Of a DNA stretch of 64,000 nucleotides, positions 38,280 to 47,888 are shown in pieces. Where the stretch lies: positions 62,001 through 126,000 of the forward strand of contig NZ_JACKZY010000004.1 of NCBI RefSeq assembly GCF_020833685.1, read 5' to 3'. This DNA is from Nitratireductor sp. B36. GTDB lineage: Bacteria > Pseudomonadota > Alphaproteobacteria > Rhizobiales > Rhizobiaceae. How positions within the stretch are numbered: position 1 is the first letter of the stretch; the number at the start of each line of letters is the position of its first letter. A model generated the notes under the pieces. That model was not told the DNA's origin. It did not search any database and was given only the letters and a program-made list of their open reading frames with translations. The translations under genes were made by a program, and so were the position numbers.

Positions 38280-39226
38280 TACCCGGCGTTGCGGTCGACG
38301 AGGTTTTTCAATGCCTCACCACGCTCAAAGGCGTCCATTTGTTGCAACATGGGAGGCGCCAGATGTGCCGGGTCTGAAGTGGCCGCCGCATGCGGCGTCA
38401 CGAAAACCCTGGGGTGCGACCACAGGGGGCTTTCCGGTGCCAGCGGTTCGCGCTCGAACACGTCGAGGCTCGCTTCCTTCAGCACGCCCGCTTCAAGCGC
38501 CTTGAGGATGTCGATCTCGCGCTGCAGGCCGCCGCGTCCAGCATTGATGAGGCAGGGGCCGCCCAGTGGCCCGTCCTGTCGAAGCCGCGAGAGCAGTGAA
38601 TAATTGACGATGCCGTGGGTTACGGCTGTCAGTGGCAACAAGACCACCAGGATGTCGGTCGCGTTGAGGAAGGGGGTCAACCCGTCCTCTCCATGAAAGC
38701 CCCTGACACCCTCCACGTCCTTGGGTGTACGGCTCCAGCCATTCACCGAAAAACCAATCGCACGCAGTGCCTTCGCGGCGCGTGTGCCGAGCTGACCGAG
38801 CCCCATAATGCCGACCGAAACCTCGTTGGCTGGTGGCTGCCGCGGCTCGTGCCAGACCTTCCGGACCTGTTGTTCCCGGTAGACGGAACCCTGCCTGTGA
38901 TGATCGAGCACACGCCACGTCACATACTCGCACATGTACTGCGTGAGATTGTCCGCCACCACACGCACGATGGGCACATCCGGCGCCTGATCATCGGCGA
39001 AGATGTGGTCCACACCCGCGCCGATCGAGAAGATGACTTTCAGGTTCGGCAGTCTGGCAAGTACGCCGGGCTGGTGCTTCCATACCACAGCGTAGTCAAT
39101 GGAAGGGTCCTCCGTGCCATCAGGCTCCAGAACGACCTCTCGCTCTTTCGAGAGAAGGTCGTACCAGCGTTGAGGATTGAACCCTGTCACGGAAAGAAGG
39201 ACGCGACCGCGTTCCGGAGTGCTCAT
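38276..39226 (-). CDS. ghrA: Glyoxylate/hydroxypyruvate reductase A-like dehydrogenase
   Basis: This 316-residue D-2-hydroxyacid dehydrogenase has nucleotide motif GIMGLGQLGTRAAKA near 140-154, catalytic Arg in INAGRGGLQ near 230, Glu in LDVFEREPL and His in VTPHAAATS, with the GhrA-type pattern FSIGAGVDHI near 65-74. It probably reduces glyoxylate or hydroxypyruvate. It is 17 bases after yejF on the same strand and may be cotranscribed with the peptide importer. Confidence 0.88.
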   Translation of the reverse strand: MSTPERGRVLLSVTGFNPQRWYDLLSKEREVVLEPDGTEDPSIDYAVVWKHQPGVLARLPNLKVIFSIGAGVDHIFADDQAPDVPIVRVVADNLTQYMCEYVTWRVLDHHRQGSVYREQQVRKVWHEPRQPPANEVSVGIMGLGQLGTRAAKALRAIGFSVNGWSRTPKDVEGVRGFHGEDGLTPFLNATDILVVLLPLTAVTHGIVNYSLLSRLRQDGPLGGPCLINAGRGGLQREIDILKALEAGVLKEASLDVFEREPLAPESPLWSHPRVFVTPHAAATSDPAHLAPPMLQQMDAFERGEALKNLVDRNAGY

Positions 39227-39243
39227 CGTTTGCCCCTCGATAT

Positions 39244-40875
39244 TTATTCGCTGACCACGCCTCCGGGCGTGGCTTCGATGTTGAACGCGGCTGCGATCAG
39301 CGCGCGTGTGTAGTCGGTTTGTGGCGCATCAAAGATCTGCTCCGCCGGACCGGCCTCCACCACCTTGCCGGCGCGCATGACGATCACCTCATTGGCAAGC
39401 GCGCGCACCACTTTCAGGTCATGACTGATAAAGAGATAAGCCAGATTGTGCCGCTTCTGCAAATCACGCAGAAGGTCCACCACCTGCGCCTGTACGCTCA
39501 TGTCGAGCGCCGAGGTGGGCTCGTCCAGCATCACGAAACGCGGTTTCAGTACCATGGCGCGGGCAATGGCGATACGCTGGCGCTGACCGCCGGAGAATTC
39601 GTGCGGATAGCGAAACCGGCTGTCGGGGTCGAGATCGACCTCTTTCAGAACATCGACGACCATCGCGTCGCGTTCCTCGGCCGAGAGGCCAGGCTGGTGA
39701 ATGCGCAGCCCTTCCTCGATGATTTCGGCGACGGACATGCGCGGGCTGAGCGAACCGTAGGGATCCTGAAACACCACCTGCAAGTCGTGCCTGTAGGGAC
39801 GCATTTGCCGAAACGAGAGTTGATCGATCTCCGCGCCCGAAAACTGAATATGTCCCTCGGAGCCGATCATGCGGGCAAGCGCCAGGCCGAGTGTCGTCTT
39901 GCCGGAGCCCGATTCCCCCACCACACCGAGCGTTTGGCCGGCACGTACTGTCACGTCGACGCCGTCGACACCCTTGATGTAATCCACCGTGCGGCGCAGC
40001 AACCCTTTTTTTACAGGGAACCACACCTTGATCTCGTCGCCTTTCATCACGGTTTCTGCAGTCGGATCCGCCTTGGGCGGGCGGCCCTTCGGTTCGGCTT
40101 CGATAAGGTGGCGTGTGTAGGCATGTTGTGGGTTGGTGAATATTTCTTCCGTCGGCCCGCTTTCCACGATCTTGCCGTCCGTCATCACGCAGACCCGGTC
40201 TGCCACCTTGCGCACGATGCCCAGATCATGGGTGATGAACAGCATCGACATGGATTTCTTGCGCCGCAGATCGGCCAGAAGCTCCAGGATCTGCGCCTGC
40301 ACTGTCACGTCGAGCGCGGTGGTCGGTTCATCGGCGATCAGGAGGTCGGGCTCGTTGGCGAGCGCCATGGCGATCATCACGCGCTGGCGCTGGCCGCCGG
40401 AAAGCTGGTGCGGAAAGGAATCGAGCCGCTTTTCCGAATCGCGAATGCCCACTTGATTGAGCAATTCGAGGGTCCGCTCCCGCGCCGCCTTGTCGCTCAT
40501 TCCGCGATGCAGTTTCAAGACCTCACCCACCTGGCGCTCGATGGTGTGCAGCGGGTTGAGCGAGGTCATCGGCTCCTGGAAGATCATGGAGATCTCGTTG
40601 CCGCGCACCTTGCGCTGTGTCGCTTCATCGGCGGCAAGGATGTCCACCCCATTGTAAAGGATTTCGCCGGAGGGATGGCTCGCCGCGGGATAGGGCAAAA
40701 GCCGCAGGACCGAAAGCGCCGAGACAGACTTGCCGGATCCCGATTCACCGACCAGAGCGACGGTCTCGCCGCGCGCGATGTCGAACGAGATATGATCGAC
40801 CGCAAGTGTCTCCTGAGCCCCTTGCCTGAAGGCAACGGATAGATCGCGGATCGAAAGGAGAGGGGCTGATGTCAT
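39244..40875 (-). CDS. yejF: Peptide ABC transporter ATPase YejF (two fused nucleotide-binding domains)
   Basis: The 543-residue protein has two complete ABC ATPase modules: Walker A GESGSGKS near 38-45 and GESGSGKT near 320-327, signatures LSGGQRQRV near 160 and FSGGQRQRI near 440, and two Walker [13 protein letters not shown] / [11 protein letters not shown] segments, with an oligo_HPN-like linker. It energises the YejB/YejE permease. Its ATG overlaps the stop of the PIN toxin gene by ATGA, so its translation is probably coupled to that gene rather than to yejE. Confidence 0.95.
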   Translation of the reverse strand: MTSAPLLSIRDLSVAFRQGAQETLAVDHISFDIARGETVALVGESGSGKSVSALSVLRLLPYPAASHPSGEILYNGVDILAADEATQRKVRGNEISMIFQEPMTSLNPLHTIERQVGEVLKLHRGMSDKAARERTLELLNQVGIRDSEKRLDSFPHQLSGGQRQRVMIAMALANEPDLLIADEPTTALDVTVQAQILELLADLRRKKSMSMLFITHDLGIVRKVADRVCVMTDGKIVESGPTEEIFTNPQHAYTRHLIEAEPKGRPPKADPTAETVMKGDEIKVWFPVKKGLLRRTVDYIKGVDGVDVTVRAGQTLGVVGESGSGKTTLGLALARMIGSEGHIQFSGAEIDQLSFRQMRPYRHDLQVVFQDPYGSLSPRMSVAEIIEEGLRIHQPGLSAEERDAMVVDVLKEVDLDPDSRFRYPHEFSGGQRQRIAIARAMVLKPRFVMLDEPTSALDMSVQAQVVDLLRDLQKRHNLAYLFISHDLKVVRALANEVIVMRAGKVVEAGPAEQIFDAPQTDYTRALIAAAFNIEATPGGVVSE

Positions 40876-41372
40876 GGTCGCGATTCAATGATTGCGCGGA
40901 GATTTTCCGCTGTAGGCAGGATGACCGAGAGCTCGGGAGAAAAACGCTCTCCACGCCAGCGATCGTTCTTTAACCGAACCTGGCCGGGTATACGCTTGTC
41001 GGCGGTCAGGAAATGGCTGCACTCGAATCCGATCGCCGAAGCGAGATGGATCGCATCGGGCAGCTTCACGGATTTGAACTGTCGGCGCACGAGGGCAGCG
41101 CTCCACAGGACCTCCCGTGTAACAGGCCTCACATCCAGCCAGGAATTATCCTCCACGATCCAGTTGTCGTAGAGCTGAATGAGGTCATCATCCTCGTCCC
41201 GGTAGGGCCCAACCAGAAGCTCCGCCAGCGCCAGTTCGCTCGTACATAGAAAGCGTTCGCCGCCCTGCATCTGTTTCTCGATCAGATTGTAAAGCAGTGT
41301 CTGTATTTCGCCCTGCACTTCGGCGAGTTCGATAAAGATTGCGGTGTCGAGATAGAGCCTGGTGAACTCCAT
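40872..41372 (-). CDS. PIN-domain protein, VapC-like toxin
   Basis: The ATG at 41372 overlaps the stop of the small upstream gene (TGATG), giving 166 residues. The PIN acidic set is present: Asp9 in LDTAIF, Glu46 and Glu51 in TSELALAELLV, Asp106 in LPDAIHLA and Asp125 in TADKRI. PIN toxins are RNases that cleave tRNA or rRNA. It sits between yejE and yejF inside the importer operon, with stop/start overlaps on both sides. Confidence 0.85.
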   Translation of the reverse strand: MEFTRLYLDTAIFIELAEVQGEIQTLLYNLIEKQMQGGERFLCTSELALAELLVGPYRDEDDDLIQLYDNWIVEDNSWLDVRPVTREVLWSAALVRRQFKSVKLPDAIHLASAIGFECSHFLTADKRIPGQVRLKNDRWRGERFSPELSVILPTAENLRAIIESRP

Positions 41373-41617
41373 CAATCGTCCCACTCATCGCGCAGCGCCC
41401 GAATGCGTCTTGCCGCGTCTTCGCTGGAAACGCGTCGGGTCTGGCGAGCGCGAACGCGCTCGATCTGCGCCAGCAGTTCCTCCGGCGTGCGTGGTGGAGC
41501 TTCTCGCTTAACTTCTTCTTCCACGGTCACTTTCACCAAAGCGTCGTGGGGAATGTCCTTGCGCAGCTCCTTGGGCAATTTGGATGCCCTATAGTGATTG
41601 ACGGTGACCACACCCAT
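41372..41617 (-). CDS. Small putative antitoxin partnered with the PIN protein
   Basis: The ATG at 41617 follows AGGAG at 6 bases; two earlier in-frame ATGs at 41632 and 41623 lie before or in this ribosome-binding site. The 81-residue charged protein has a beta-rich start (VVTVNHYRASKLPKEL) and a long charged helix ending EDAARRIRALRDEWDD, the size and layout of a type II antitoxin. The family is not recognised. It starts 47 bases after yejE and overlaps the toxin gene by one base. Confidence 0.7.
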   Translation of the reverse strand: MGVVTVNHYRASKLPKELRKDIPHDALVKVTVEEEVKREAPPRTPEELLAQIERVRARQTRRVSSEDAARRIRALRDEWDD

Positions 41618-41663
41618 TGTCATCTCCTGCATCCAGCCCGTTCAATATAGGTCATCCGGCCCA

Positions 41664-42815
41664 TCATTTGAACGTCTTCCGCGGGTCGAAGGCGTCGCGC
41701 ACGGCTTCGCCGATGAAGATCAGGAGCGATAGCATGATCGAAAGGCTCAGGAAGCCGGCGATGCCGAGCCATGGCGCGTTGAGGTTGCGCTGGCCCTGCC
41801 GCAGAAGTTCACCCAGTGATGGCGAGCCCGGCGGCAGGCCGAAGCCCAGAAAGTCGAGCGATGTCAGTGTCGTGATCGAGCCGTTCAGGATGAAGGGCAG
41901 GAAGGTGAGGGTGGCCACCATCGCATTGGGCAGAAGGTGGCGGAAGATGATCGTGCGGTTGGAAACGCCAAGCGCCCGTGCCGCACTTACATATTCGAAA
42001 TTGCGCGCGCGCAGGAATTCGGCGCGCACCACGCCGACGAAAGCCACCCAGGAAAAAAGCAGCATGATGCCGAGCAGGATGAAGAAGCCCGGCGGCAGAA
42101 CGGCGGCGATGATCAGGATCAGATAGAGCACCGGAATGGAGGACCATATCTCGATGAAGCGCTGGAAGAGAAGGTCTGTCCAGCCGCCGAAATAGCCTTG
42201 TATCGCGCCGGCGCTCACGCCGATCAGCGCCGAGGCACCGGTCAGGATCAGGCCGAAAAGAACCGAGATACGGAACCCGTAGATCACCCGCGAAAGCACG
42301 TCCCGCGCCTGGTCATCCGTGCCAAGCCAGTTCCAGTTGCCGGGCGTGCAGGCCGGGTCGTCCACCCCCTGCAGATAGCGCCCGCAACGCTCTTCCTTGG
42401 TGTACATCCAGGAAGGCTTGGCAGGTGCAGCTTCGGGAATCTCGTTGTTCACCGTTCGGTAGGAATAGCGGATGGGCGGCCACACCATCCACCCATTGGC
42501 CTCGATCTCCTCGGAGATGATCGGATCGCGGTAGTCGGTTACAGCAAGGAAGCCCCCGAATTTCTCTTCCGGATAATCCACCATGACCGGGAACAGAACT
42601 TCACCCTTGTAATAGGCGAGGATCGGCTTGTCGTTGGCCAGGAATTCGGCAAACAGCGACAGCACGAACAGGATCAGGAAGATCCAGAGAGACCAGTAGC
42701 CGCGCCGGTTGGCGCAAAAGTTCTGCCAGCGGCGCTTGTTGATCGGCGAAAGCCACGGCCTTCTGCCGGGGCGACGCACCGCCGCCACTTCGCTTTGCAC
42801 CTGAATATCGGACAT
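41664..42815 (-). CDS. yejE: Peptide ABC transporter permease YejE
   Basis: The ATG at 42815 overlaps the yejB stop (TGATG) and gives 383 residues. It has the OppC-like N-terminal extension with a first helix (WSLWIFLILFVLSLFAEF), a large periplasmic insertion, a conserved GTDDQARDVLSR start of the permease domain, and the EAA loop with AARALGVSNRTIIFRHLLPNA near 275-295. It pairs with YejB in the inner membrane. Confidence 0.95.
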   Translation of the reverse strand: MSDIQVQSEVAAVRRPGRRPWLSPINKRRWQNFCANRRGYWSLWIFLILFVLSLFAEFLANDKPILAYYKGEVLFPVMVDYPEEKFGGFLAVTDYRDPIISEEIEANGWMVWPPIRYSYRTVNNEIPEAAPAKPSWMYTKEERCGRYLQGVDDPACTPGNWNWLGTDDQARDVLSRVIYGFRISVLFGLILTGASALIGVSAGAIQGYFGGWTDLLFQRFIEIWSSIPVLYLILIIAAVLPPGFFILLGIMLLFSWVAFVGVVRAEFLRARNFEYVSAARALGVSNRTIIFRHLLPNAMVATLTFLPFILNGSITTLTSLDFLGFGLPPGSPSLGELLRQGQRNLNAPWLGIAGFLSLSIMLSLLIFIGEAVRDAFDPRKTFK

Positions 42816-43927
42816 CACACATCCCTCCGCTCGAAGTCGATGCGGGGGTCGATCAGCGTGTAGGTCACATCGGAGATCAGGCTGATGACCAGACCGAGCA
42901 GCGAGAAGATGTAGAGATTAGCGAAGACCACCGGATAATCGCGGTCGATCACCGAGCGGAAGCCCAGCAGGCCGAGCCCATCAAGGGAGAAGATGCTCTC
43001 GATGAGCAGCGAGCCTGTAAAGAAGGCGGAGATGAATGCACCGGGAAATCCGGCGATGATGATCAGCATGGCGTTGCGAAAGACATGGCCGTAGAGCACC
43101 TGCCGTTCGGACAGCCCCTTGGCGCGCGCGGTCACCACATACTGCTTGCGTATTTCATCGAGAAACGAGTTCTTGGTCAGAAGTGTCGTCGTGGCAAAGG
43201 CGGAAAGCACCATGGCCGTCAGCGGCAGGGCAAGGTGCCAGAAATAATCGAGAATGCGCGCCGGCCAGGAAAGGCTCTCCCAGTTGTCGGAGGTCAGGCC
43301 GCGCAGCGGAAACCAGTCGAAGAAGGAGCCGCCGGCGAAAAGAACCATCAGGAGGATGGCGAACAGAAAGCCCGGAATGGCATAGGCAACGATCACCACA
43401 CCGCTGGTCCACACGTCGAATGCCGATCCGTCCTTCACCGCCTTGCGGATGCCGAGCGGAATGGAAATCCCGTAGGAGATCAGCGTGATCCAGAGGCCAA
43501 GCGAGATCGAGACCGGCATTTTCTCGAGGATCAGGTCGATCACCGAAATGTCGCGAAAATAGCTTTCGCCAAAATCGAACCGCGCATAATTCCAGATCAT
43601 GAGCGCGAAGCGCTCGAGCGGTGGTTTGTCGAAGCCGAACTGCTTTTCAAGCGAGGCGATGAACTCCGGATCGAGGCCCTGCGCGCCGCGATATTTCGAG
43701 GTCACGCCGCTGCCTTCGACAGACCCACCGTCAAACCCCTGATTGCTGAAATCGCCGCCGCCGCCGGAAATGCGTGCATCCGCGCCGCCCGCCTGTCCGG
43801 TGATCTGGGCGATCACCTGTTCCACGGGGCCACCGGGTGCAAATTGCACGACGATGAAGGAGATGGCCATGATGCCGAAAAGAGTCGGGATCATAAGAAG
43901 CAGTCGACGGAGGATATAGGCGCCCAT
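42815..43927 (-). CDS. yejB: Peptide ABC transporter permease YejB
   Basis: This 370-residue DppB-like permease begins [20 protein letters not shown] and carries the family insertion after the first helix, here Gly-rich (about 45-85). The EAA loop is [23 protein letters not shown] near 270-290. Its stop overlaps the yejE start. It is preceded by the two substrate-binding genes. Confidence 0.95.
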   Translation of the reverse strand: MGAYILRRLLLMIPTLFGIMAISFIVVQFAPGGPVEQVIAQITGQAGGADARISGGGGDFSNQGFDGGSVEGSGVTSKYRGAQGLDPEFIASLEKQFGFDKPPLERFALMIWNYARFDFGESYFRDISVIDLILEKMPVSISLGLWITLISYGISIPLGIRKAVKDGSAFDVWTSGVVIVAYAIPGFLFAILLMVLFAGGSFFDWFPLRGLTSDNWESLSWPARILDYFWHLALPLTAMVLSAFATTTLLTKNSFLDEIRKQYVVTARAKGLSERQVLYGHVFRNAMLIIIAGFPGAFISAFFTGSLLIESIFSLDGLGLLGFRSVIDRDYPVVFANLYIFSLLGLVISLISDVTYTLIDPRIDFERRDV

Positions 43928-43981
43928 CAGTCAGCCGCTCTCTTCACGTTGGGGATTGAGGAAAAATCTGCCACGCCGCCC

Positions 43982-45859
43982 TTACGCCTTGCCAATCGCT
44001 CTCGCCTTTTCTTCCTCGAACCACCACAGAGATTCCACCGGGAAGAAGTAATCCGGCTTGTTCTCGCTGTAGCCGAACATGTCCCAGTGGGCCACGCGGT
44101 GATTCGTCAGGTGCCAATTTGGAATCCAGTCGCGCCTTGCACGCAAGACCCTGTCCAACACCTTTAGCGTGACGGTCAGTTCGTCGCGGCTTTTCGCCTT
44201 ACCGGCAATTTCGATCAGTTCATCGACCACCGGATCGGCTGTGCCTGCAAAATTGTAGGTCCCTTCGACACTTGCCGTGCGGGAGTGGAATATCTGTTCG
44301 AGCCCGTTTGCATCCGGTGTGGCGGTCAGCCCGATCGCCATGGAGATCATGTCGAAATCGAATGCACTTTGCCGGCTTTGATATTGCGAGGCATCCACCA
44401 CACGGGTGGACGCATCGATGCCGATGGCCCGCAGGTTCTCGCCGAAGCTCGCATCCTGCCGCAGGAAGAGTTCATCCCGCACCAGATATTCCAGTGTGAA
44501 GCGCGTGCCCTTTTCATTGTGGAGAACACCGTCACGCGGGGTCCAGCCGGCCTCCGTCAGAAGCTGGCGCGCGCGTCTCAGATTGTTGCGGTCGCGGCCG
44601 GATCCGTCGGAGACCGGTTGCTTCACCGCCTCTCCAAACGCTGCCTCCGGCGCCTCGCCGCGAAAGCGGTCGAGCAGCGCCTGCTCCTCGGGCGAGGGAT
44701 CCCCCTCGGCCATGTAAGGCGAGCGTTCGAAAAACGAGTGCGACCGCGCATAGGCGTCGTAGAACAGGTTTCGGTTGGTCCATTCGAAGTCGAAGCACAG
44801 GCTGATGGCTTCGCGCACCCGCACATCCTTGAATTGTTCACGTCGCTGGTTGAGCACGAGGCCATAGAGTTGTGGGCGCTTCTCACCGGGGATTTCGGTT
44901 TGAAGCACGCGGCCATCGCGAATGGCGGGAAAATCGTACCCCGTCGCCCAGACGCGCGATGTGAACTCCTCGCGCCAGTAGACATCGCCCTTCTTGAAAG
45001 CCTCGAACCCGGCATTGCGGTCGCGGTAGAAGTCGATGCGGATCGTGTCGAAATGGTTGAACCCCTTGGCTGGGCCGAGATCGCGCGCCCAGTAGTCTTC
45101 CACGCGGTCGTATTCCACGTAGCGCCCGGCCGAAAAGCGCCCCACCTTGTAGGGGCCTGAGCCGAGGAGGGGCATCAGACGGGAGCTGTCGAAACCGTTT
45201 TTCTCGACAAACGCCTTTGAAAAGATCGGGAAACCCGCAACGGTGAGAATATTACGGCGTGATTGCGCACCGGAAAACCGCAGATGAACCAGATCGGACC
45301 CTTCGGCCGAGGCCTCTGTCATCTCGGTGAGTGGCAGCTGCAGCTGCGGGTGACCCTTCTCCTTCAGCAGGTCGTAGGTAAAGGCCACGTCTTCGGCGGT
45401 GACCGGTGAGCCATCATGAAACCGGGCCTCCGGGCGGAGTTTGAAGGTGAACCCGTTGCGGTCGTCGGAAAGCGTCACGCTCTCGGCCAGAAGCCCGTAT
45501 ATTGCATCGGGCTCGTCATAGGCCCGCACCATGAGGGAATCGAAACAGATCTCCATGCGCGGTGGCGCATCGCCGGTGCGAACAAAGGAATTCAGCGTAT
45601 TGAAGGTCAGGACGTTTTGATTGAAGAACCAGTACCCGGGCTGAAAATTGAACGTGCCGCCTTTTGGTGCATCTGGGCTGGCGTAGTCGAAATGGTTGAA
45701 ATTCGGCGCATATTTGAGGTCGCCGAACGCAGATAGCCCGTGCAGTGGCGATCCGGTCTCCACATCGGCAAACACGTCGTGCGGTAGCAACGGGAGGGCG
45801 ATCGCCGCACCGGCGAGCGACAGGAAGTCCCGGCGCGGTAGCTTTTCGCGCCCGCTCAA
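43982..45859 (-). CDS. yejA: Extracellular solute-binding protein, YejA-like, Tat-type signal
   Basis: This family 5 solute-binding protein captures peptides for the YejBEF permease. The TTG at 45859 overlaps the preceding stop (TTGA) and follows GGAG at 6 bases, giving 625 residues and a clean Tat-like signal, LPRRDFLSLAGAAIALPLL. A GTG at 45913 would extend it into the upstream gene. The core has FNHFDYASPDAPKGG and SGPYKVG. It is paralogous to the next gene upstream (45856-47736). Confidence 0.88.
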   Translation of the reverse strand: MSGREKLPRRDFLSLAGAAIALPLLPHDVFADVETGSPLHGLSAFGDLKYAPNFNHFDYASPDAPKGGTFNFQPGYWFFNQNVLTFNTLNSFVRTGDAPPRMEICFDSLMVRAYDEPDAIYGLLAESVTLSDDRNGFTFKLRPEARFHDGSPVTAEDVAFTYDLLKEKGHPQLQLPLTEMTEASAEGSDLVHLRFSGAQSRRNILTVAGFPIFSKAFVEKNGFDSSRLMPLLGSGPYKVGRFSAGRYVEYDRVEDYWARDLGPAKGFNHFDTIRIDFYRDRNAGFEAFKKGDVYWREEFTSRVWATGYDFPAIRDGRVLQTEIPGEKRPQLYGLVLNQRREQFKDVRVREAISLCFDFEWTNRNLFYDAYARSHSFFERSPYMAEGDPSPEEQALLDRFRGEAPEAAFGEAVKQPVSDGSGRDRNNLRRARQLLTEAGWTPRDGVLHNEKGTRFTLEYLVRDELFLRQDASFGENLRAIGIDASTRVVDASQYQSRQSAFDFDMISMAIGLTATPDANGLEQIFHSRTASVEGTYNFAGTADPVVDELIEIAGKAKSRDELTVTLKVLDRVLRARRDWIPNWHLTNHRVAHWDMFGYSENKPDYFFPVESLWWFEEEKARAIGKA

Positions 45860-47736
45860 TTCTGGCTCCGGTATTTCGCGGCCAGCGCTTTTTCGCGCTC
45901 CGGATCGATCCACCAGGAATCAAGGTCGACGCCGGCATATTCGGGCTGCTTATCCGGCATGCCGAACTTGTCCCAGTAGGCGATGCGAACATAAGGCGCA
46001 TGCCACTGAGGCACCCAATAATAATTCCACAACAATACCCTGTCGAGCGCCCGGCTTGCCGCAACAAGCTCTTCGCGGTCCTGCGCGTAGATGATCTTTT
46101 CAACGAGCGCATCCACGATGGGGCTCTTGACCCCTGCAAGATTGCGAGTGCCGGGGGTGTCTGCCGCCTTCGATCCCCAGTATTCGCGTTGTTCGTTCCC
46201 TGGTGAGAGCGAGTTGACGAAGATGCTCGCCACTGCGTCGAAATCGAAATTGCGGATGCGGTTCACATATTGCGACGGGTCGATGATGCGCAGCGACACG
46301 TCGATACCGATCTTGCGCAGTGCCGCCATGTAAGGCCCGGTCGTGATTTCGTCAGTGGGGCTGTTCCCAAGAAACTCGATGGTGAATTGCTGGCCGGTGC
46401 CATTGTTCGTCATCTTGCCGCCCTTGATGCTCCATCCCGCTTCGGAAAAGAGCTTGATGGCTTCACGCAGATAGGTCCGCTCCGCCTGCGGATTGTCATA
46501 GACCGGGAGCTTGAACGCGTCGGTAAACACTTCCGGCGGAAGCTTGTCCTTGAATTCCTCGAGAATCTCCAGTTCGCGTCCCTCTGGCAGGCCGGTCGCG
46601 GCCAGCTCGGTTCCTTCGAAATAGCTGTCCGTACGGGTATAGCTATCGAAGAAGAGTGTGCGGTTCATGTCCTCGAAGTTGAAGGCGAGCGTCAGCGCTT
46701 TGCGAATCCGGCGGTCCTGAAATTTGGGGCGGCGCGTGTTGAGAACGAAGCCTTGCATCGGCTCCGCTCCGCCCGTCGGAAATTCTTTCTTGATGACGTC
46801 GCCATCCTTGACCGCCGGAAATGTGTATTCCGTCGCCCAGCGGCGCGAGCGGTTCTCCACGCGAATATCCTGCAGGCCACCCTTGGTGAAGGCGAGCCAG
46901 GCGGCATTCTCGTCCTGAATATAGGTGTATCTGCGGCGATCGAAATTGTAGCGCCCGACATGCACAGGCAGATCAGCGGCCCAGTAATCCTCCACCCGCT
47001 TCCAGACAATCTCTGAGCCGGGTGTAAAGCTCTCGATCATGTATGGGCCGCTTCCAAGCGGCGGCTCGAGTGTGGGCTGCGTAAAGTCACGCTTTTTGCC
47101 CTCGGCGTCTGTGCCTTCCCACCAGTGCTTCGGCAGCACGGGAAGATCGCCCATAATGTGCGGCAGTTCCTTGTTGCCCGCCTGGTCGAAGCGAAATTCC
47201 ACCTCGCGTTCGGACAGGGCCACCGCTTCCACAACGCTGGAAAAATACCGCGTGTGTTGCGGACTGTGCTTCTTGAGCATGTTGAGAGACCACACCACAT
47301 CGTCTGCCGTAATCGGCGTACCGTCATGCCAGCGCGCCTTGGGATTGATGCGGTAGGTGGCGGATGAGTTGTCCTCGGGATGTTTGAACGCTTCGGCAAC
47401 GAGCGGGTAGCTCGTGCTGGGCTCGGTCAAAGACTGCTGCATCAGCGTGTCCCAGAGAAAACCGCCGAAATAGTTGAGACCGGCTGCCTGGGTACCACGC
47501 ACGATGAACGGGTTGAAACTGTCATAGGTGCCAAGCGCAACGGAATTCAGCGTTCCACCCTTGGGCGCGTCCGGATTTACATAGTCATAGCGCTCGAACG
47601 TGCCTTCTTGGCTTTCGGACTTTATAAGCGACGAACTGGTGAGCCATTCGTCTTCGGCGCTTGCGGGATGGCTGGCGAACAGAAGAGCCGTGGCGAGGCA
47701 GACCGCCCTGGTTGCTCTTGCACCGATCACCCGCAT
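45856..47736 (-). CDS. yejA: Extracellular solute-binding protein, YejA-like, Sec-type signal
   Basis: This 626-residue family 5 solute-binding protein starts at the ATG at 47736 (MRVIGARATRAVCL) with a Sec-type signal ending near SAEDE at about 28-32. It has the YejA segments YVNPDAPKGGTLN, RFDQAGN, PPLGSGPYMIE and a C-terminal WWIDPERE. As the first gene of the operon it precedes the Tat-type paralogue, with a 4-base overlap. In Agrobacterium a related YejBEF system imports cell-wall peptides. Confidence 0.9.
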   Translation of the reverse strand: MRVIGARATRAVCLATALLFASHPASAEDEWLTSSSLIKSESQEGTFERYDYVNPDAPKGGTLNSVALGTYDSFNPFIVRGTQAAGLNYFGGFLWDTLMQQSLTEPSTSYPLVAEAFKHPEDNSSATYRINPKARWHDGTPITADDVVWSLNMLKKHSPQHTRYFSSVVEAVALSEREVEFRFDQAGNKELPHIMGDLPVLPKHWWEGTDAEGKKRDFTQPTLEPPLGSGPYMIESFTPGSEIVWKRVEDYWAADLPVHVGRYNFDRRRYTYIQDENAAWLAFTKGGLQDIRVENRSRRWATEYTFPAVKDGDVIKKEFPTGGAEPMQGFVLNTRRPKFQDRRIRKALTLAFNFEDMNRTLFFDSYTRTDSYFEGTELAATGLPEGRELEILEEFKDKLPPEVFTDAFKLPVYDNPQAERTYLREAIKLFSEAGWSIKGGKMTNNGTGQQFTIEFLGNSPTDEITTGPYMAALRKIGIDVSLRIIDPSQYVNRIRNFDFDAVASIFVNSLSPGNEQREYWGSKAADTPGTRNLAGVKSPIVDALVEKIIYAQDREELVAASRALDRVLLWNYYWVPQWHAPYVRIAYWDKFGMPDKQPEYAGVDLDSWWIDPEREKALAAKYRSQN

Positions 47737-47837
47737 GGCATTCTCCTCATTGTGTTTTGGTTCCCAGCCGAAAGGTAGACCATCCCCCACGCATGGCAAG
47801 GGCCTAAGCTCTCTCCATGAGATGCTTTCGGGCAACA

Positions 47838-47863
47838 AAAAAGCCGGTCGAAACCGGCTTTTT
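47838..47863 (-). terminator. Terminator between cytochrome c and yej operon
   Basis: A perfect 11-bp stem, AAAAAGCCGGT with ACCGGCTTTTT, around the tetraloop CGAA, lies 26 bases after the cytochrome stop. T-runs on both strands make it usable in both directions. Confidence 0.88.
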
Positions 47864-47888
47864 CAAGCTCTGCAAAATTAAATTTTCG

